A stretch of DNA of 64,000 nt from positions 19,837,019 to 19,901,018 of the forward strand of contig CM065704.1 of assembly GCA_017654935.2 (NCBI GenBank), written 5' to 3'. Each line of letters opens with the position of its first letter. Within the stretch, counting starts at the first letter, position 1. The notes below the pieces were generated by a model that searched no databases, was not told where the DNA came from, and saw only the letters and a program-made list of their open reading frames with translations. This DNA is from Phymorhynchus buccinoides. Its lineage: Eukaryota; Mollusca; Gastropoda; Neogastropoda; Raphitomidae. Positions 11,220-22,637 of the stretch are shown here, in pieces. A program made the translations under genes and the position numbers.

Positions 11220-12993
11220 TGTGACGTAAGTGTCCCGCGCGACCCCTCTTTCTTTATCTACACCCCCCCCCCCCTCTCCTTTTCTTTTCTCTGTCCGGCC
11301 GCCACGTTAATTGCCACCCACCATCTAAAGAATGCCGATTAAGGGATTGGTCCCTTTCAAGTCCGATTTGTCTCCCCGGTCGGCATGCAACCCCTACCGA
11401 GGTTATCTCCCTTCACCCCCCCCCCCTCTTATCTACCGTCTCATCACGAGATAGTGATATCAAGAGTCGGCGCCCTTTGTAAGACACCTCGCCCTTACCC
11501 ATCACAAGAAAGTGACAACCACGGTTATCTCCCTTTGAAGATGGTTTTGCCGTTCCGAGCATGAGAAGGATTTGAATGTCCGGCATGTGATAAGGATGTA
11601 ATAGGCGCGTGATTGTTCGGTACATTTAGAACATGATCTTGTGACGTGTCGACTGCTATAAACCAATAGCAGGCTTTCATTGTTTGAAAGTGAAGGCTAT
11701 AATTGGCGTAGTGAGAAAAAGTTTTTCACACAAGACGCTGAAACTGACTAGAGCAACACCTCTCCCAGCCAGAATAGCCCACCTAGTAAGTCTTATTGAT
11801 GACTGGTGATTGAGACTGGTTGTTTGTTTGACTCTAGTTTTGATCTAGATCCTATGTTCAATGATGAATAAGGAGTAGATAGATATGTTATAGAAAAGAA
11901 GTGGTAAACATTCTATTCTATTTATGTGCACTGATTATTTGTGTGTGTGTGTTTTTGACTTGAACACTTTTGGTACCAGAACCGGAGTTTATGCCTACTA
12001 ACCCATTTGTCTATTTTTAGTAGGAAACCTATGGGCCGCAATCTTGCACTTTATGATACCATTCCTTTCCAGGTGTTGGATGGAGAGTGATGTTGTCTTG
12101 ATCACCTTTTATGTTTTACTGATCTCAGTTTGTTAACTGAAATTCAGTTTATTTATTAACTAGTGCTATTGTACAAGGGAAGCCTTCTAGCCGGTTGGGA
12201 TTCACTAATGCCCTGCCGACTGAAGCCCCTTGTCTCTAAGCCATAGAGATCTACATCCACCTTCTCCTGTGATTATCAGCAGGGCATCGTGGGCCGGAAG
12301 ATCATCCCGGACTCCACCAAGCACCAAGACGGGAAAGACGCCCCGCACCCAGAATCCGTGAGGAGACCACGCCTGAACCGTGCCATCCCGCGAAGCCGTA
12401 ACCGGAACGACTGGGAGCTACTCTCATCTGACGAGCAAGCCCAGCCACACCAGCATTCGCCGATCACTACGGAGGAACTTGCCAAGAGCTAAGTTTATAA
12501 AACCGCGCAAATCACTGGAACTTTCCTACGGACAATGAAGATAATTAGTAACCCTTCCGGCATGGGGCGAACCTTATAGAAAGACAAAAGTCTTGTAAAT
12601 CCTTTCGGATTCCATTGGGTTTTTTTTATCCATATTTTGTTTTGGCGCCATTGAGCTGCTTTATTATTATTGTTGCATAATCTTATGCAGATTTTGGGAG
12701 TAAATAAAATACAAGTGTCAAATAATCCTGAACCCTTTGGTCAGACTGATGAGAGTGGGAGTCTTGTAATTTCATGTAAAACCCTACTTCTCTCTGTCTG
12801 CCATTTAGAGCAATTCAACCACTTGTATTTCTTACAACCATACGAGCCAGAACCCGGGCACAAATATAAATTTATTAGATGAAAAGGGGCCGGGAAAGTT
12901 GCTCATCTCCCATACCCTAGAGAAGTGGGCTAAAGGCAAATTATCTAAAGTCTTCCCTAGGGACTTAGCCTTTTAACCCATTACCTCGTCACA
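11220..12993. mobile_element. Possible solo LTR (TGTGACG...CGTCACA)
   Basis: The interval starts TGTGACG and ends CGTCACA, a perfect 7-bp inverted terminus with TG/CA ends as in Gypsy-type LTRs. Inside are a TATA-like CTATAAACC (about 11657), a short frame at 12289-12492 without recognised domain, and a polyadenylation-type AATAAA near 12703. Against it: about 1.77 kb is long for an LTR, and the flanking 5-mers (GTGTG and TCTAG) do not form a target duplication. The segment could instead be an unrelated transcribed repeat. The word GTTATCTCCCTT occurs twice inside. Confidence 0.3.
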
Positions 12994-13293
12994 TCTAGTG
13001 TTGGGTGTCAGTGTTGGACTAGCGTTTGATGTAATGATGGTTTTCATATGTGTTTGCTTTACTAGTATACCTTTTCCCCCAACTATGGGGGAAAATAAAT
13101 ACATAAATATGTATGTATGTTCATTTTTTGTTATTCGTTTATTTATTTATTTGTTATTAATTACTCATGTGTAAGGTCAACAAGGTAATTGTTGACCAGT
13201 AGTCTGAATTACCTAAAGCACAGACAAACACATGCACAAGAAAAAAAGAAAAAAAAAGACCGCAATTAACTTATACTCCTTTATTCACTGTAG

Positions 13294-13495
13294 TGGGGCA
13301 AAGGACAATAAACCTTCCCACGGAACAATGTGAAGACAATATGCAGATATGGAGTACCAAAATTAAAAAAAGATTGTTTGTCTTTGAGGCAGGAGAACCA
13401 GTTGATTTGGAAAGTTTTATGGCACTAGGAACTTTCATGGGTGTGGTGACACTCATTTCCGGTATTTTTTCAGCAAAATGGATAATATTACCTGC
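13294..13495 (+). CDS. Possible isolated host exon (about 67 codons), function unknown
   Basis: An open stretch bounded by a good acceptor (pyrimidine-rich CCTTTATTCACTGTAG) and a good donor (GC followed by GTATGT). It encodes a charged segment (TKIKKRLFVFEAGEP), then a hydrophobic stretch (ALGTFMGVVTLISGIF) that could be a membrane helix. It would be entered after one base of a codon and left after two. I do not recognise the protein and see no partner exon nearby. The sequence is not obviously repetitive. A chance frame between coincidental splice sites cannot be excluded. Confidence 0.3.
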
Positions 13496-14003
13496 GTATG
13501 TGAATTAAAATGAGTTTTTCTTCCTTAAATATTAACTGATTTTTATATATTTATTAATGCTGAATCCCTGGATATAGATTTTATTGCTGTCAGGCGAGTA
13601 CTTTTAGAGATATGGCCAGTTTAGTGTCAGTTGTGTTCAAATTTGGCTATTGGACAAAAGCGAAATTAGCGTTTTTAGCCATTTTTGCACCCATGTATTT
13701 TCAAAAATGTACATTCTTATTAGACAGAGAAAAAATCCTCATGTTGTATAAGTATCCAACTATTAGAAAAAAGACGTTTCAACTTTGAAAGTGCATTAAT
13801 CTTTGAGATATGCTACTTCACAAACGACGTTTTTTGCATTTTTCCAAAATTGCGCAAAATGTGGGGTCTTTAAAAGCAATTATCCTCAAAACTGTTGAAA
13901 AGATTTAACTGAAATTTTGCATGTGAGCTTCTATTACGGTCTTGTTTAGAAATACGCATTTGGTTTTTGGTTACCTTGAATTTTTACCGTTTCTGTAGAT
14001 ATA
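13496..14003. other. AT-rich spacer, no gene seen
   Basis: Non-coding sequence up to the foldback copy. Phrases such as GTTGAAAAGATTTAACTGAAATTTT look repeat-like but were not matched elsewhere in the window. Confidence 0.4.
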
Positions 14004-14120
14004 CCTAAATATACCGATCTCCAAACATGAGAAAGAAGGCCCAGCCGAGTGCCACCAAAACACTTATTGTAACATCTAATTATCGCATTAACTCCTTGTT
14101 TTTAGATCTCATTATTATAA

Positions 14121-14264
14121 GTTATTTGGATTTGGGTATGGTACATGACTTTTGTGATGTCGAGACCTTGTTCTTTAGCATACGAGAGCTTCAGCTCGAG
14201 TATGCTAAAGAACACGGTGTCGAGACATCACAAATGTCATGTACCATGCCCAAATCCAAATAAC
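14121..14264. repeat. 144-bp palindrome, second copy
   Basis: Nearly identical to the copy A palindrome, with small differences (GGTATGG for GGCATGG; AATGTC for AAAGTC). The same GTATATATACCGATCTT follows. Confidence 0.92.
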
Positions 14265-15533
14265 GTATATATACCGATCTTACCATTTATATAAAAACAG
14301 CAGAAAATCACAATGCATTGAAGAGGCGAGATGCGCCTCCATGTAGATCTGAATCAATCATAGCAACCGCTGCACCAGCATAGCAAAATCCATTAATCCA
14401 CAAAGAATATAGTCCGCAGTTTACAAGGTTGAGAGCTATTTTAATGCAAATTGAGCGAATCTTCGCAATAGCAATTGTCATGTCCTGATGATATTTAGTG
14501 TTTAAAACTCTTATTGCACAGATTAAGACCATATGAACCGGATCAGTTTTGGGGTGGAAAATAAAGTAAACTTACTGCATTGAAAATAGGGGAGAACGGA
14601 GCTGGTCCACCTACTTTTTAGCTTTTCTCGCCATTAAAGGTAAGCCAACTGAAGTACAAGCTCATTTTTAGACCACTTGTTGAGTAAATGTATGGACATG
14701 TCGACAACATACGTTTATAGAAAATTCAGTTGATTGAGATTCATTCGTTCGTGGTGCTTTTGTTATGAAGAAAGCCAAAAGATCTTGTCTTGCTTACTCA
14801 CACGTCAGCACCACTTTTACGTCATCAAACAAAAAATGCGTCATTTGGGTGATGACAATTTTCTGGGCGACAAAAGTAGGGGATATCAGGGCTTGTCAGA
14901 CCCCGCCACAGGTTCCTCATTTCACTTTTATTGCTAAGTATTTTGCTGTAGAATTATTTTGATCTTGTGAAAGCCTCCTGCTGTCCTCCTGCCGTGTCCT
15001 GTGTAAGATTGGAAAGTGTCCATTAATTTGAGAAAAGTTGAGCAAAAAAGTCTAATTTTTGCTATTATTTGTAACGAATGAATCTCAATCAACTGAATTT
15101 TCTATAAACGTATGTTGTCGACATGTCCATACATTTACTCAACAAGTGGTCTAAAAATGAGCTTCTACTCCAGTTGGCTTACCTTTTATGGCGAGAAAAG
15201 CTAAAAAGTAGGCGGACCAGCTATTTTCAATGCAGTAAGTTTACTTTATTTTCCACCCGGAAACTGATCCGGTTCATATGGTCTTAATCTGTGCAATAAG
15301 AGTTTTAAAAACTAAATATCATTCGGGACATGACAACTGCTATTGCGAAGATTTGCTCAATTTGCATTAAAATAGCTCTCAACCTTGTAAACTGCGGACT
15401 ATATTCTTTGTGGATTAATGGATTTTGCTATGTTGGTGCAGCGGTTGCTATGATTCAGATCTACATGGAGGCGCATCTCGCCTCTTCAATGCATTGTGAT
15501 TTTCTGCTGTTTTTATATAAATGGTAAGATCGG

Positions 15534-15683
15534 TATTTGGATTTGGGCATGGTACATGACTTTTGTGATGTCTCGACACCGTGTTCTTTAGCATACTCGA
15601 GCTGAAGCTCTCGTATGCTAAAGAACAAGGTCTCGAAATCACAAAAGACGAAAAGTCATGTACCATGCCCAAATCCAAATAAC
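15534..15683. repeat. 150-bp palindrome, third copy (opposite orientation)
   Basis: Same family, inverted relative to the others, with a small asymmetry (GACGAAAAGTC) in one arm. The outer left end has lost GTTA, joining directly to GATCGGTA. Confidence 0.9.
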
Positions 15684-16207
15684 TTATATTGATTCTCAAA
15701 ACTTATGCTATTTGTTTGGGGTAATTTCGCGGAGGGACGTGGCTAGTAGGCTTTATCGTGCAGATTCGGTCTATTCTACATGTTCAGTTTTCGTGACTTA
15801 AACGCCTTAAAATAAAAGTTGGGTTTAAACTTTAATAGACAACTTCAGGGGCCAGATTGTTTTGATCTGTATCGATAACAAATCTCGTTCCGAATTCTGA
15901 AATTAGATAAGTGACCGATAATCAAGTGTGCCAGCCAATTAGGGTGCCTTACAGAAGATGCAATTTTCAATAAAAATGATGAAGGTTTTCGAAACAAGAT
16001 GCAATCTGAACGAAAGAAGAAGACTTAAATTAAATTGTTAAATGGGTGTTTACATGTTGAGTTGCTTTAATTTAAATGCGTTGAGATACGGAATCGATCA
16101 CGCATGAAGTACACCTCCACCGTCATGATGTACGTATCTTCCACTGTTTGTGTGCATTTTTCACGCGAGAAATGACGATACGTAACGCATCTCAAGCTTG
16201 ACGGTAA
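15684..16207. other. Spacer, no gene seen
   Basis: AT-rich sequence without coding frame or recognised repeat, ending at the TTAA duplication of the next element. Confidence 0.45.
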
Positions 16208-16211
16208 TTAA

Positions 16212-16420
16212 CCCTTTCTCCGCCAGCCATTTTTTAGCCAAAAAATAGCATTAAACTTAACTGGGGAGAGAAAATAAAATATCTGCAACACTGCGAATTC
16301 ATCTGTGACATATAACATTACCTCCCAAAATTAAGAAAATAGGGTCTTTGGATAACAGTGCTGATTTGATGCCTTTTAGTGACATTGTGGTGCTAAAATG
16401 CGACATTGGCGGTGAAAGGG
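16212..16420. mobile_element. piggyBac-type MITE (209 bp, TTAA duplication)
   Basis: The ends are CCCTTTCTCCGCCA and, inverted, CCCTTTCACCGCCA (13 of 14 match). They are flanked on both sides by TTAA (16208-16211 and 16421-16424). TTAA target duplications with CCCTTT-like termini are typical of piggyBac elements. There is no coding capacity, so it would be non-autonomous. Confidence 0.75.
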
Positions 16421-16424
16421 TTAA

Positions 16425-16914
16425 AGTCCACGTTAACATATTTCGCTAGTTCTCCATGACAACACAATGTTAATGCTACTATCATCGTAACATTTCAATA
16501 TTACGGTGCTAGTGTGACAACTATTTCGCAATATACCTATAGGCTACCTAGTAATACTACTCTATGTATTAGTATTGCTTGCTATCATATCATGTAAAAA
16601 TCAACCAATCGTATTATCGCTGCACTGACACACCCCCAAGGGCAGACAAGCAATCATTAAAAAATAGCAGCTATCTCGATTGACGCAAAAACGTGCCGCT
16701 TCATTTAGTGTAACTGATATTCTTGAGTGTGCGATACCCATGTTGCTCCACGTCAGAAGTGCTTCAAACGAAGCATGCTACCGTATCATACAAATTACGG
16801 ACACGATCGGTTGGTGTTTTCCTTTTTTGCGTTTTCAAAAAATTGAGAGCCAAAAGTGGCACAATGACACCCGCACATCGACATAACACTAACAGTATAG
16901 CTGGGCAAGTAGTG
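16425..16914. other. Spacer, no gene seen
   Basis: No coding frame with recognisable similarity. Short frames at 16680-16886 and on the minus strand lack domain features. Confidence 0.4.
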
Positions 16915-17540
16915 TCCAAAACCGTGCATTTTCGTGCTACAAGCATGAAATTTGGTACAGGTGATTGTCTTTGGGTACTAAACAATTATAGATACAGGGG
17001 CAGTTGAATTTGTTTTGGTTATGTTGATTTTATTAAAAATTCAAAATGGCCGCCAATCGGTCTACCACATAAAAAGAATCGAGTGTAAGAGATGCAAATA
17101 TTATATTATAAGCACTAAATATGGCTCAGATGCACACACGTAGATACAAAATAAAACCTGTTATGCAATTATGACAAAATATGTATAAGTGCTTTTTTTA
17201 ATCAATTCAAAATGGCTGTCAATGTTTTAAGTTATGACTACCTTATAAAACAATTTAAGGTTATAAGCACAGCATTTGACATACATTGACACTTGTAAAT
17301 GGTTAATGCATGCTGTTACACAATCATGATAAATTATATTCATATTTATATTCTTAAATAAATTCAAAATGGCTGCCAGTCAGCTGTGTTATGGCTGCCA
17401 CATGAAAAGAGTTAAAGTTTAAAGTTTCAAATTTAATTATATTAGTACGAAACTTGACATACATGTACACTTGTACACATTTTACGACGTTTTACACAAT
17501 CATGACAACATATATGCATATTTATTTTTACATTCCACCA
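16915..17540. repeat. Diverged tandem repeat, period about 155-170 bp
   Basis: The phrase ATTCAAAATGGC(C/T)G(C/T)C recurs at about 17039, 17208 and 17363. Accompanying blocks also recur: GACATACATTGACACTTGTA then ACACAATCATGA, and GACATACATGTACACTTGTA then ACACAATCATGACA. At least three diverged units are visible. Non-coding. Confidence 0.7.
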
Positions 17541-17581
17541 TGAGTTTTAGCATGCTTTTACTTCTGTATCTAATGTTTATC

Positions 17582-17635
17582 GGGGGGGGGGGGGGGGGGG
17601 GGGGGGGGGTTGGTTGGCGGGGGGGGGGGGGGGGG
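17582..17635. repeat. Poly-G tracts
   Basis: About 27 G, a short TTGGTTGGC interruption, then about 18 G. G-quadruplex-prone, and long tracts like this are error-prone in assemblies. Confidence 0.95.
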
Positions 17636-17639
17636 TTGA

Positions 17640-18235
17640 AGGGAGGTGGGTGTTAGTGTGTTGTGTTATGATTATATGCAATGCATTCTCTAATGTATTC
17701 ATTTTCATAGAGATGTATGGTGAGGATACGTGAACCAGTCTGTTAGAAATGTTTGTACGAATGGTGAGTGAAAAGCGCATTGAGTTGCTTTGCAAGATTA
17801 TGCGCTATAATATATAAGCATTATCAATCATTATTATTTTATCTTGGCAACAAGGACTGCTCTATTACTACGCCATCGATTGTCGATTCTGTACAAACTG
17901 CAATGTTTCATAATAGAGCATAATAATCAGATCAACTTAAACACAGCGATTTCTTGATTAGATGCTTTTTGTAAAGGGCACTACCCACTTCCAAGACGTC
18001 ACTACCCACTGAAGTCACTCTTGGCCCTACAAAGCCGAAAGCGACAAAATGCGTGAAAAGAAATAGTGCGTATTTTAACGAGCGATTTACTTTATTTTCC
18101 CCCATTTAATTTGGTTAAAACTTTTGAGAATTGTTTAGTAGGCTCATCAGAACTTGAAACAGTTGAAATAATGTTAAAAGCAATTAATATTTGGGCGACG
18201 CCCCCTTCTGAGTTTGATGTTCAGTGTTCAATGTT
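17640..18235. other. Spacer, no gene seen
   Basis: AT-rich sequence. CACTACCCACT occurs twice near 17980-18010. No recognised feature before the (CT)n tract. Confidence 0.4.
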
Positions 18236-18303
18236 CTCTCTGTGTCTCTCTCTGTCTCTGTCTCTCTCTGTCCCTGTCTCTGTCTGTCTCTCTCTCTCTC
18301 TCT
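18236..18303. repeat. (CT)n/(CTGT)n tract abutting a LINE 5' end
   Basis: A CT-rich microsatellite with GT interruptions, running straight into reverse-transcriptase coding sequence at 18304. Confidence 0.95.
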
Positions 18304-19927
18304 TAGCTGATAAAACAATACTAGCCGACCGAACTAGTTCTAACGATCTATTGTTACTGAAGGAGTACTGTGACTCCAAAAAACTAGGTCCGAAACTCAG
18401 TTTTCAGTACATGACTGTACATGAGGTGTACCAAGAATTACTTCAACTCAAGCATTCTAAATGTTGCGGCTTAGATCATATTGATAACTATATCTTAAAG
18501 TTATCTGCGCCTATTATCACTGACTGTCTTACCTATATCTATAACCTTTGCATTAAGAAAGGCTGTTATCCCCAATTGTTTAAAGACGCGAAGGTGATAC
18601 CACTATATAAATCTGGTGACCCCCAACTACCGACCTATATCTATCTTGTCTAACCTCTCCAAACCTCTAGAAAGGTTTTTAAAGCGTAATCTTCAGACAT
18701 ACTTTACTACAAATGTTCTTTTCCATTGTAATCAAAGTGGCTTTAGAGAAAATCATTCCTGCCAAACAGTACTCACTAATCTAGTCGAACAGTGGCATTC
18801 TAATATTAACAATGACCTTCTCACCTGTGCTATTTTCGTTGACTTTGCTAAAGCCTTTGATGTTATTGACCATGCCCTTCTATTAAAAAAAACTATCATT
18901 GTACGGTTTAACCCAAGATTCTATTGCCCTCGTTTCGTCCTTTCTATCTGACAGACGACAAACCGTCTCCAAAGATATTATTACATCTTCATTGCAATCA
19001 GTCTATTATGGAGTTCCCCAAGGCTCTGTCTTAGGACCTATACTCTTCACCATTTATATAAATGACCTCCCGCTTCATCTTACTTCACCGTGTGAACTTT
19101 TTGCAGACGACACCACAATCCATAAAAACGGTTATAATGCTGACTCAATCTGTTCTGAATTGCAGAGTGACATTAATAATTTAGTTGACTGGTCAGAGCA
19201 AAATCATATGGCATTACATCCCCAAAAATCTAAATTCATGTTAATCACAAGACAAAAGAGGCAAAACTTTAAAAATCAATTAAGTACACCAACTATCTAT
19301 GAAAAGTCTCTAGAAGAAGTTACTTCACACAAATTACTCGGCCTATACATTGACAACAACTTATCATGGTCAAAACACATGCAGATACTTGCCGAGAAAA
19401 TCTTTAAAAAAGTATTCCAGCTCAATAGAATAAAGCACTTTTTGGATCAACATACCCGTAAACTTTTTTTCCATGCCTATATTCAGCCTGACATTGATTA
19501 TGCATCAACATATTGGGATTCAGCTAGTAAAAACACACTCAAACACGTTGAAAGATTATATAAACGTTCTCTTAAACTCATACTCCTTAAATCGTCCTCC
19601 CTTGAAACCATTGACTATAAAGAACTCAACATTCTACCATTTGATTTGAAATGTCTACTAAACAAAGGTACCCTTATGTACAAGATCATAAATAAGTTAG
19701 TACCAAAATATCTTATTACTAAATTTAAAGTCCATGCAATTCGAAGCAAAACCAAGTTAATAATGCCCCGCCCCAGAACAGATCTATATAAAGTATCCCT
19801 TACATACTCAGGTGGTAAACTGTGGAACGACATCCCTGATAATTTCAAAAATAAAACTAGCGTATCTTCCTTTCGCAAATCTTATCACAAGTACATAATG
19901 GACAATCTTGTCCATCAGTTATGTTAA
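18304..19927 (+). pseudogene. LINE reverse transcriptase, 5'-truncated, two +1 frameshifts
   Basis: Joined across two frameshifts this is one RT and C-terminal region. It starts in the finger region (SKCCGLDHIDNYILK, LFKDAKVIPLYKSGD), continues NYRPISILSNLSKPLER, QSGFRENHSC, FVDFAKAFDVIDH, GVPQGSVLGPILFTIYINDLP and the intact catalytic LFADDT, and ends YSGGKLWNDIPDNFKN...VHQLC-stop. No endonuclease remains. The first frameshift is an extra C in a C5 run (about 18621-18625), where KSGDP should pass into NYRP. The second is an extra A in an A8 run (about 18885-18892). Both are single-base additions in homopolymers, so they may be sequencing errors. The 5' edge lies exactly at a (CT)n tract. A related copy begins at 21021. 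Jockey/CR1-like by motif style. Confidence 0.88.
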
Positions 19928-20139
19928 TGAGTTTTACTTCAAATATCAACTTATGCCAAGATTCTTGTAATTTTTTTATGTTTCTCTGTATATCTGTTTA
20001 ATGTCCCAATTTGATTCTCTGTCAATTATTTCATGTGCCAATTTTTGTTTCATTGTCTTGGCTTGATCGTTTTTATGTCAATTTTTCATTGCCGGATGCA
20101 TGGTGTGAGTGTGTGAGTGAGAGGGCCAGGTGCAAAGAC
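19928..20139 (+). other. 3' UTR-like sequence of the preceding LINE
   Basis: AT-rich sequence after the RT stop. No short-period tail is visible where it passes into GT/CA-rich DNA. Confidence 0.45.
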
Positions 20140-20479
20140 AGACGCGCGCGTGAACACACACATACACACATACAGGCACGAACGCCCACGAGCGCGCGCG
20201 CGCACACACACACACACATACAAACACAAACAAACAAACACACACACATGCACGCACGTACGCACGCGCGCACACACACACACCAACAAAATAGTGTTTA
20301 CCAGAATGTTCATTTGCACACACGAGCGAATGCGTGTTTGTACTATTGGATACGTGAAAATAAACGCTTTGTAAGACTGTTTACTGGAAGTATGGAGGGA
20401 TAGAGATTGAGAGAGGGAGAGAGAGACAGACACAGAGAGATAGAGATAGAATATGTGCGTGCGTGCGTGTGTGTGTGCA

Positions 20480-20543
<64 letters not shown>
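20140..20543. repeat. CA/CG-rich, GA-rich and (GT)n microsatellites
   Basis: Degenerate CA/CG repeats (20154-20284), a GA-rich block (20401-20450) and about 30 GT units (20480-20543), with an unremarkable stretch between. Confidence 0.9.
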
Positions 20544-20544
<1 letters not shown>

Positions 20545-20928
20545 TTGAAACATACAAATAGAGACACAGATTTACCACACACACAAACAATCTGAAACAT
20601 AAAATGAAACACAGAGATAACACTACTTAAACAGATGGCAGACAAAAGAGGGAGAGAAAAAGAGCGACAAGAGAAAGCCATTTGAAAGAGACGAAGATGA
20701 AGAAAACGAAGAAGTGGAAGAAAGATACCGTGAATGCGAGAGACTGAAAAAGAAAGAGAGCGATGTAAAGATAAAGGGAGATAATCACATTGTGTCCAAT
20801 CTCTTGAGGAGAAGCGAAATAAAATTAAAATAGTTTTAAAAGGCAAAAATAATTAATACGCAATAAACCGCGAATTCCAATCACGCCACGTCTGTAAGCT
20901 CCTCTCTCCTCCTTAACATTTTGTGATC

Positions 20929-20931
<3 letters not shown>
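20544..20931. other. Purine-rich spacer, no gene seen
   Basis: A-rich and GA-rich sequence. It contains AAGGGAGATAATCACATTGTG (first 20 bases at 20775), an example of the AGGGAGATAA word common in this window. Confidence 0.45.

Positions 20932-21020
<89 letters not shown>
20932..21020. repeat. (CT)n tract, 5' flank of a LINE copy
   Basis: About 44 uninterrupted CT units, ending exactly where LINE coding sequence starts. Confidence 0.97.
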
Positions 21021-21022
<2 letters not shown>

Positions 21023-22176
21023 ACTATTGATAACAATTTATCATGGTCTAAGCACATCTCTGTCATTTGTAAAACAATAGCTAAGAAAGTATTCCAACTT
21101 AATAGAATAAAGCATTTCCTAGATGATCATACACGAAAACTCTTTTTTAATGCATATATTCAGCCCGAAATAGATTATGCTTCTACGTGTTGGGATCTTG
21201 CTAGCGAAAACTGCTTAAAGCCGCTAAAAAGACTACAAGCGCGCTCTTAAAATTGTTCTTCTTAAGTCTTCTTCCCTACAAAATAATGATTATAAGGAAC
21301 TAGGCATTCTTCCAATAGATTCTAAGTTGAACCTTAATAAAGCTGTTTTCATTTACAAAATTATGTATAAACTGACACCAACCTACTTATGCAAACGATT
21401 TCCTATTACTAACATTCGAAACAAAAGTAAAGTATATATATTTTCCCAGGTCGAGAGGACGTAAAATTCTAGACAACAACAACAAAGTATATATATTTTA
21501 AATGCCCCAAATAGTCTGTTGACTCAGAAGGCGTAAAATCTCTATTTTTCTCTCTCTAAAGTATATATTCCTCGCCCCAGAACAAACCTGTTTATGACAT
21601 CCCTTACCTACTCTGGTAGCAAACTGTGGAATGATATGGAAAATATCAATACAAATATAGCAAGTGTCTCATCTTTTAAGAGAACATACCATAAACACCT
21701 CTTAAACAAGCTCTAAATCATCATATTTATTTCACTTCCATATCTATTGGTGTTGCAAAACAACGACTTACTAAAACATTCGTGCTCATAACAATTACAA
21801 CAAGTAATTAGTACATGTATGCATTAATTATGAGCATACTTGCTACAATGTTTTTGCTTCCTGTACGCCGCGGATTAAGTAACTCTGTGATGTATTTTGT
21901 TTTCTGTACTTTTCTGAGTGTGTGTGTGTGTGTAGTGTGTGTGTGTGTGTATGTGTGTGTGGTCTATAATATTTGAATTTTGTTAAATGATGTTTGTATT
22001 TTTGCTTGATCTTGAAAACTTAATGTGTTTTCCCCCATTTTTGCTTATTTGCATTGTTTCTTGTTTTCTTGTTATTTGATAGTCATTGTTTGTTTTTTTC
22101 CTCCTTGAGGGCATGATGTAAAGAAGCGAAAGCTTATCTGTTTACCCTCATTAAAAAACATTCGTATTCGTATTCG

Positions 22177-22189
<13 letters not shown>
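21021..22189 (+). pseudogene. LINE 3' portion lying between two (CT)n tracts, tail (ATTCGT)n
   Basis: A diverged copy of the C-terminal third of the 18.3-kb LINE. It reads TIDNNLSWSKHI, FQLNRIKHFLDDHTRKLFFNAYIQPEIDYAST-like sequence and later PRPRTNLFMTSLTYSGSKLWNDM, with several stops and an insertion of AT-rich and TCTC-containing sequence near 21440-21555. The 3' UTR runs about 470 bp (with its own GT run near 21918) and ends ATTAAAAAAC followed by ATTCGTATTCGTATTCGTATT. The 5' edge abuts (CT)n and the 3' tail runs directly into (CT)n, so the copy is embedded in one microsatellite. Non-functional. Confidence 0.85.

Positions 22190-22251
<62 letters not shown>
22190..22251. repeat. (CT)n tract, 3' flank of the LINE copy
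   Basis: About 31 CT units begin directly at the end of the ATTCGT tail. Confidence 0.97.
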
Positions 22252-22256
<5 letters not shown>

Positions 22257-22444
22257 CTGTTGGCGAGTTTCCTGTGTCTCAATGTTCATTAGTTATGTAT
22301 TGCATGCTTAGGATCAAGGACAGAATGAAAGACTAGACCCAGCCTAAATTCTTATTCTTGTAAAATAAAGTATTTGAAGTTTGAAATTTAGTCGCATGGC
22401 AGTTAACAGTCAGTGGTTGAACATATTTTGGATAAAGGCTCTAG

Positions 22445-22637
22445 CAGGGGCGGACCAGTTAGTCCTGAAGGGGGTGGGGGTGTTGTGTGTTTACGTGCTG
22501 TGTTGTGGGATCTGTGGGTCGAAGCCCCCCAATCGCTGACGATAATTTGATTTTAAAAGATGCAACGGAGGGTTCTCTTGGGAGAATAATTGAGAATAAT
22601 CTTGGGAGGGGGCTGCGACCCTTCAGATCCGCCGCTG
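22445..22637. mobile_element. Possible hAT-type MITE (about 193 bp)
   Basis: The left end CAGGGGCGGACC and the inverted right end CAGCGGCGGATC match at 10 of 12 bases, and CAGGGGCGGA-like ends are common in hAT elements. The flanking 8-mers (GGCTCTAG and GCTATATT) match only partly, so the target duplication is unproven. No coding capacity. Confidence 0.4.

Larger units (their letters stand above)
14004..15683. mobile_element. Foldback element copy C, inverted duplication with palindromes at both ends
   Basis: Four pieces of the copy A family are joined. 14004-14105 is the reverse complement of the right end of copy A (4862-4950). 14121-14264 is the hairpin. 14265-14748 is the left body in the same sense as copy A. 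14749-15683 is the left body and hairpin in the opposite sense (complement of about 4672 to 3733). The arms 14273-14748 and 15072-15531 pair with few mismatches around a roughly 320-bp spacer. No coding frame is present. The switch point is at the phrase TTCGTTCGTGG, present once in copy A. Confidence 0.85.

Noticed and set aside
12289..12492. 67-codon frame as a gene
   Set aside because: No recognised domain, lies inside the LTR-like interval, and an equally long frame exists on the opposite strand.
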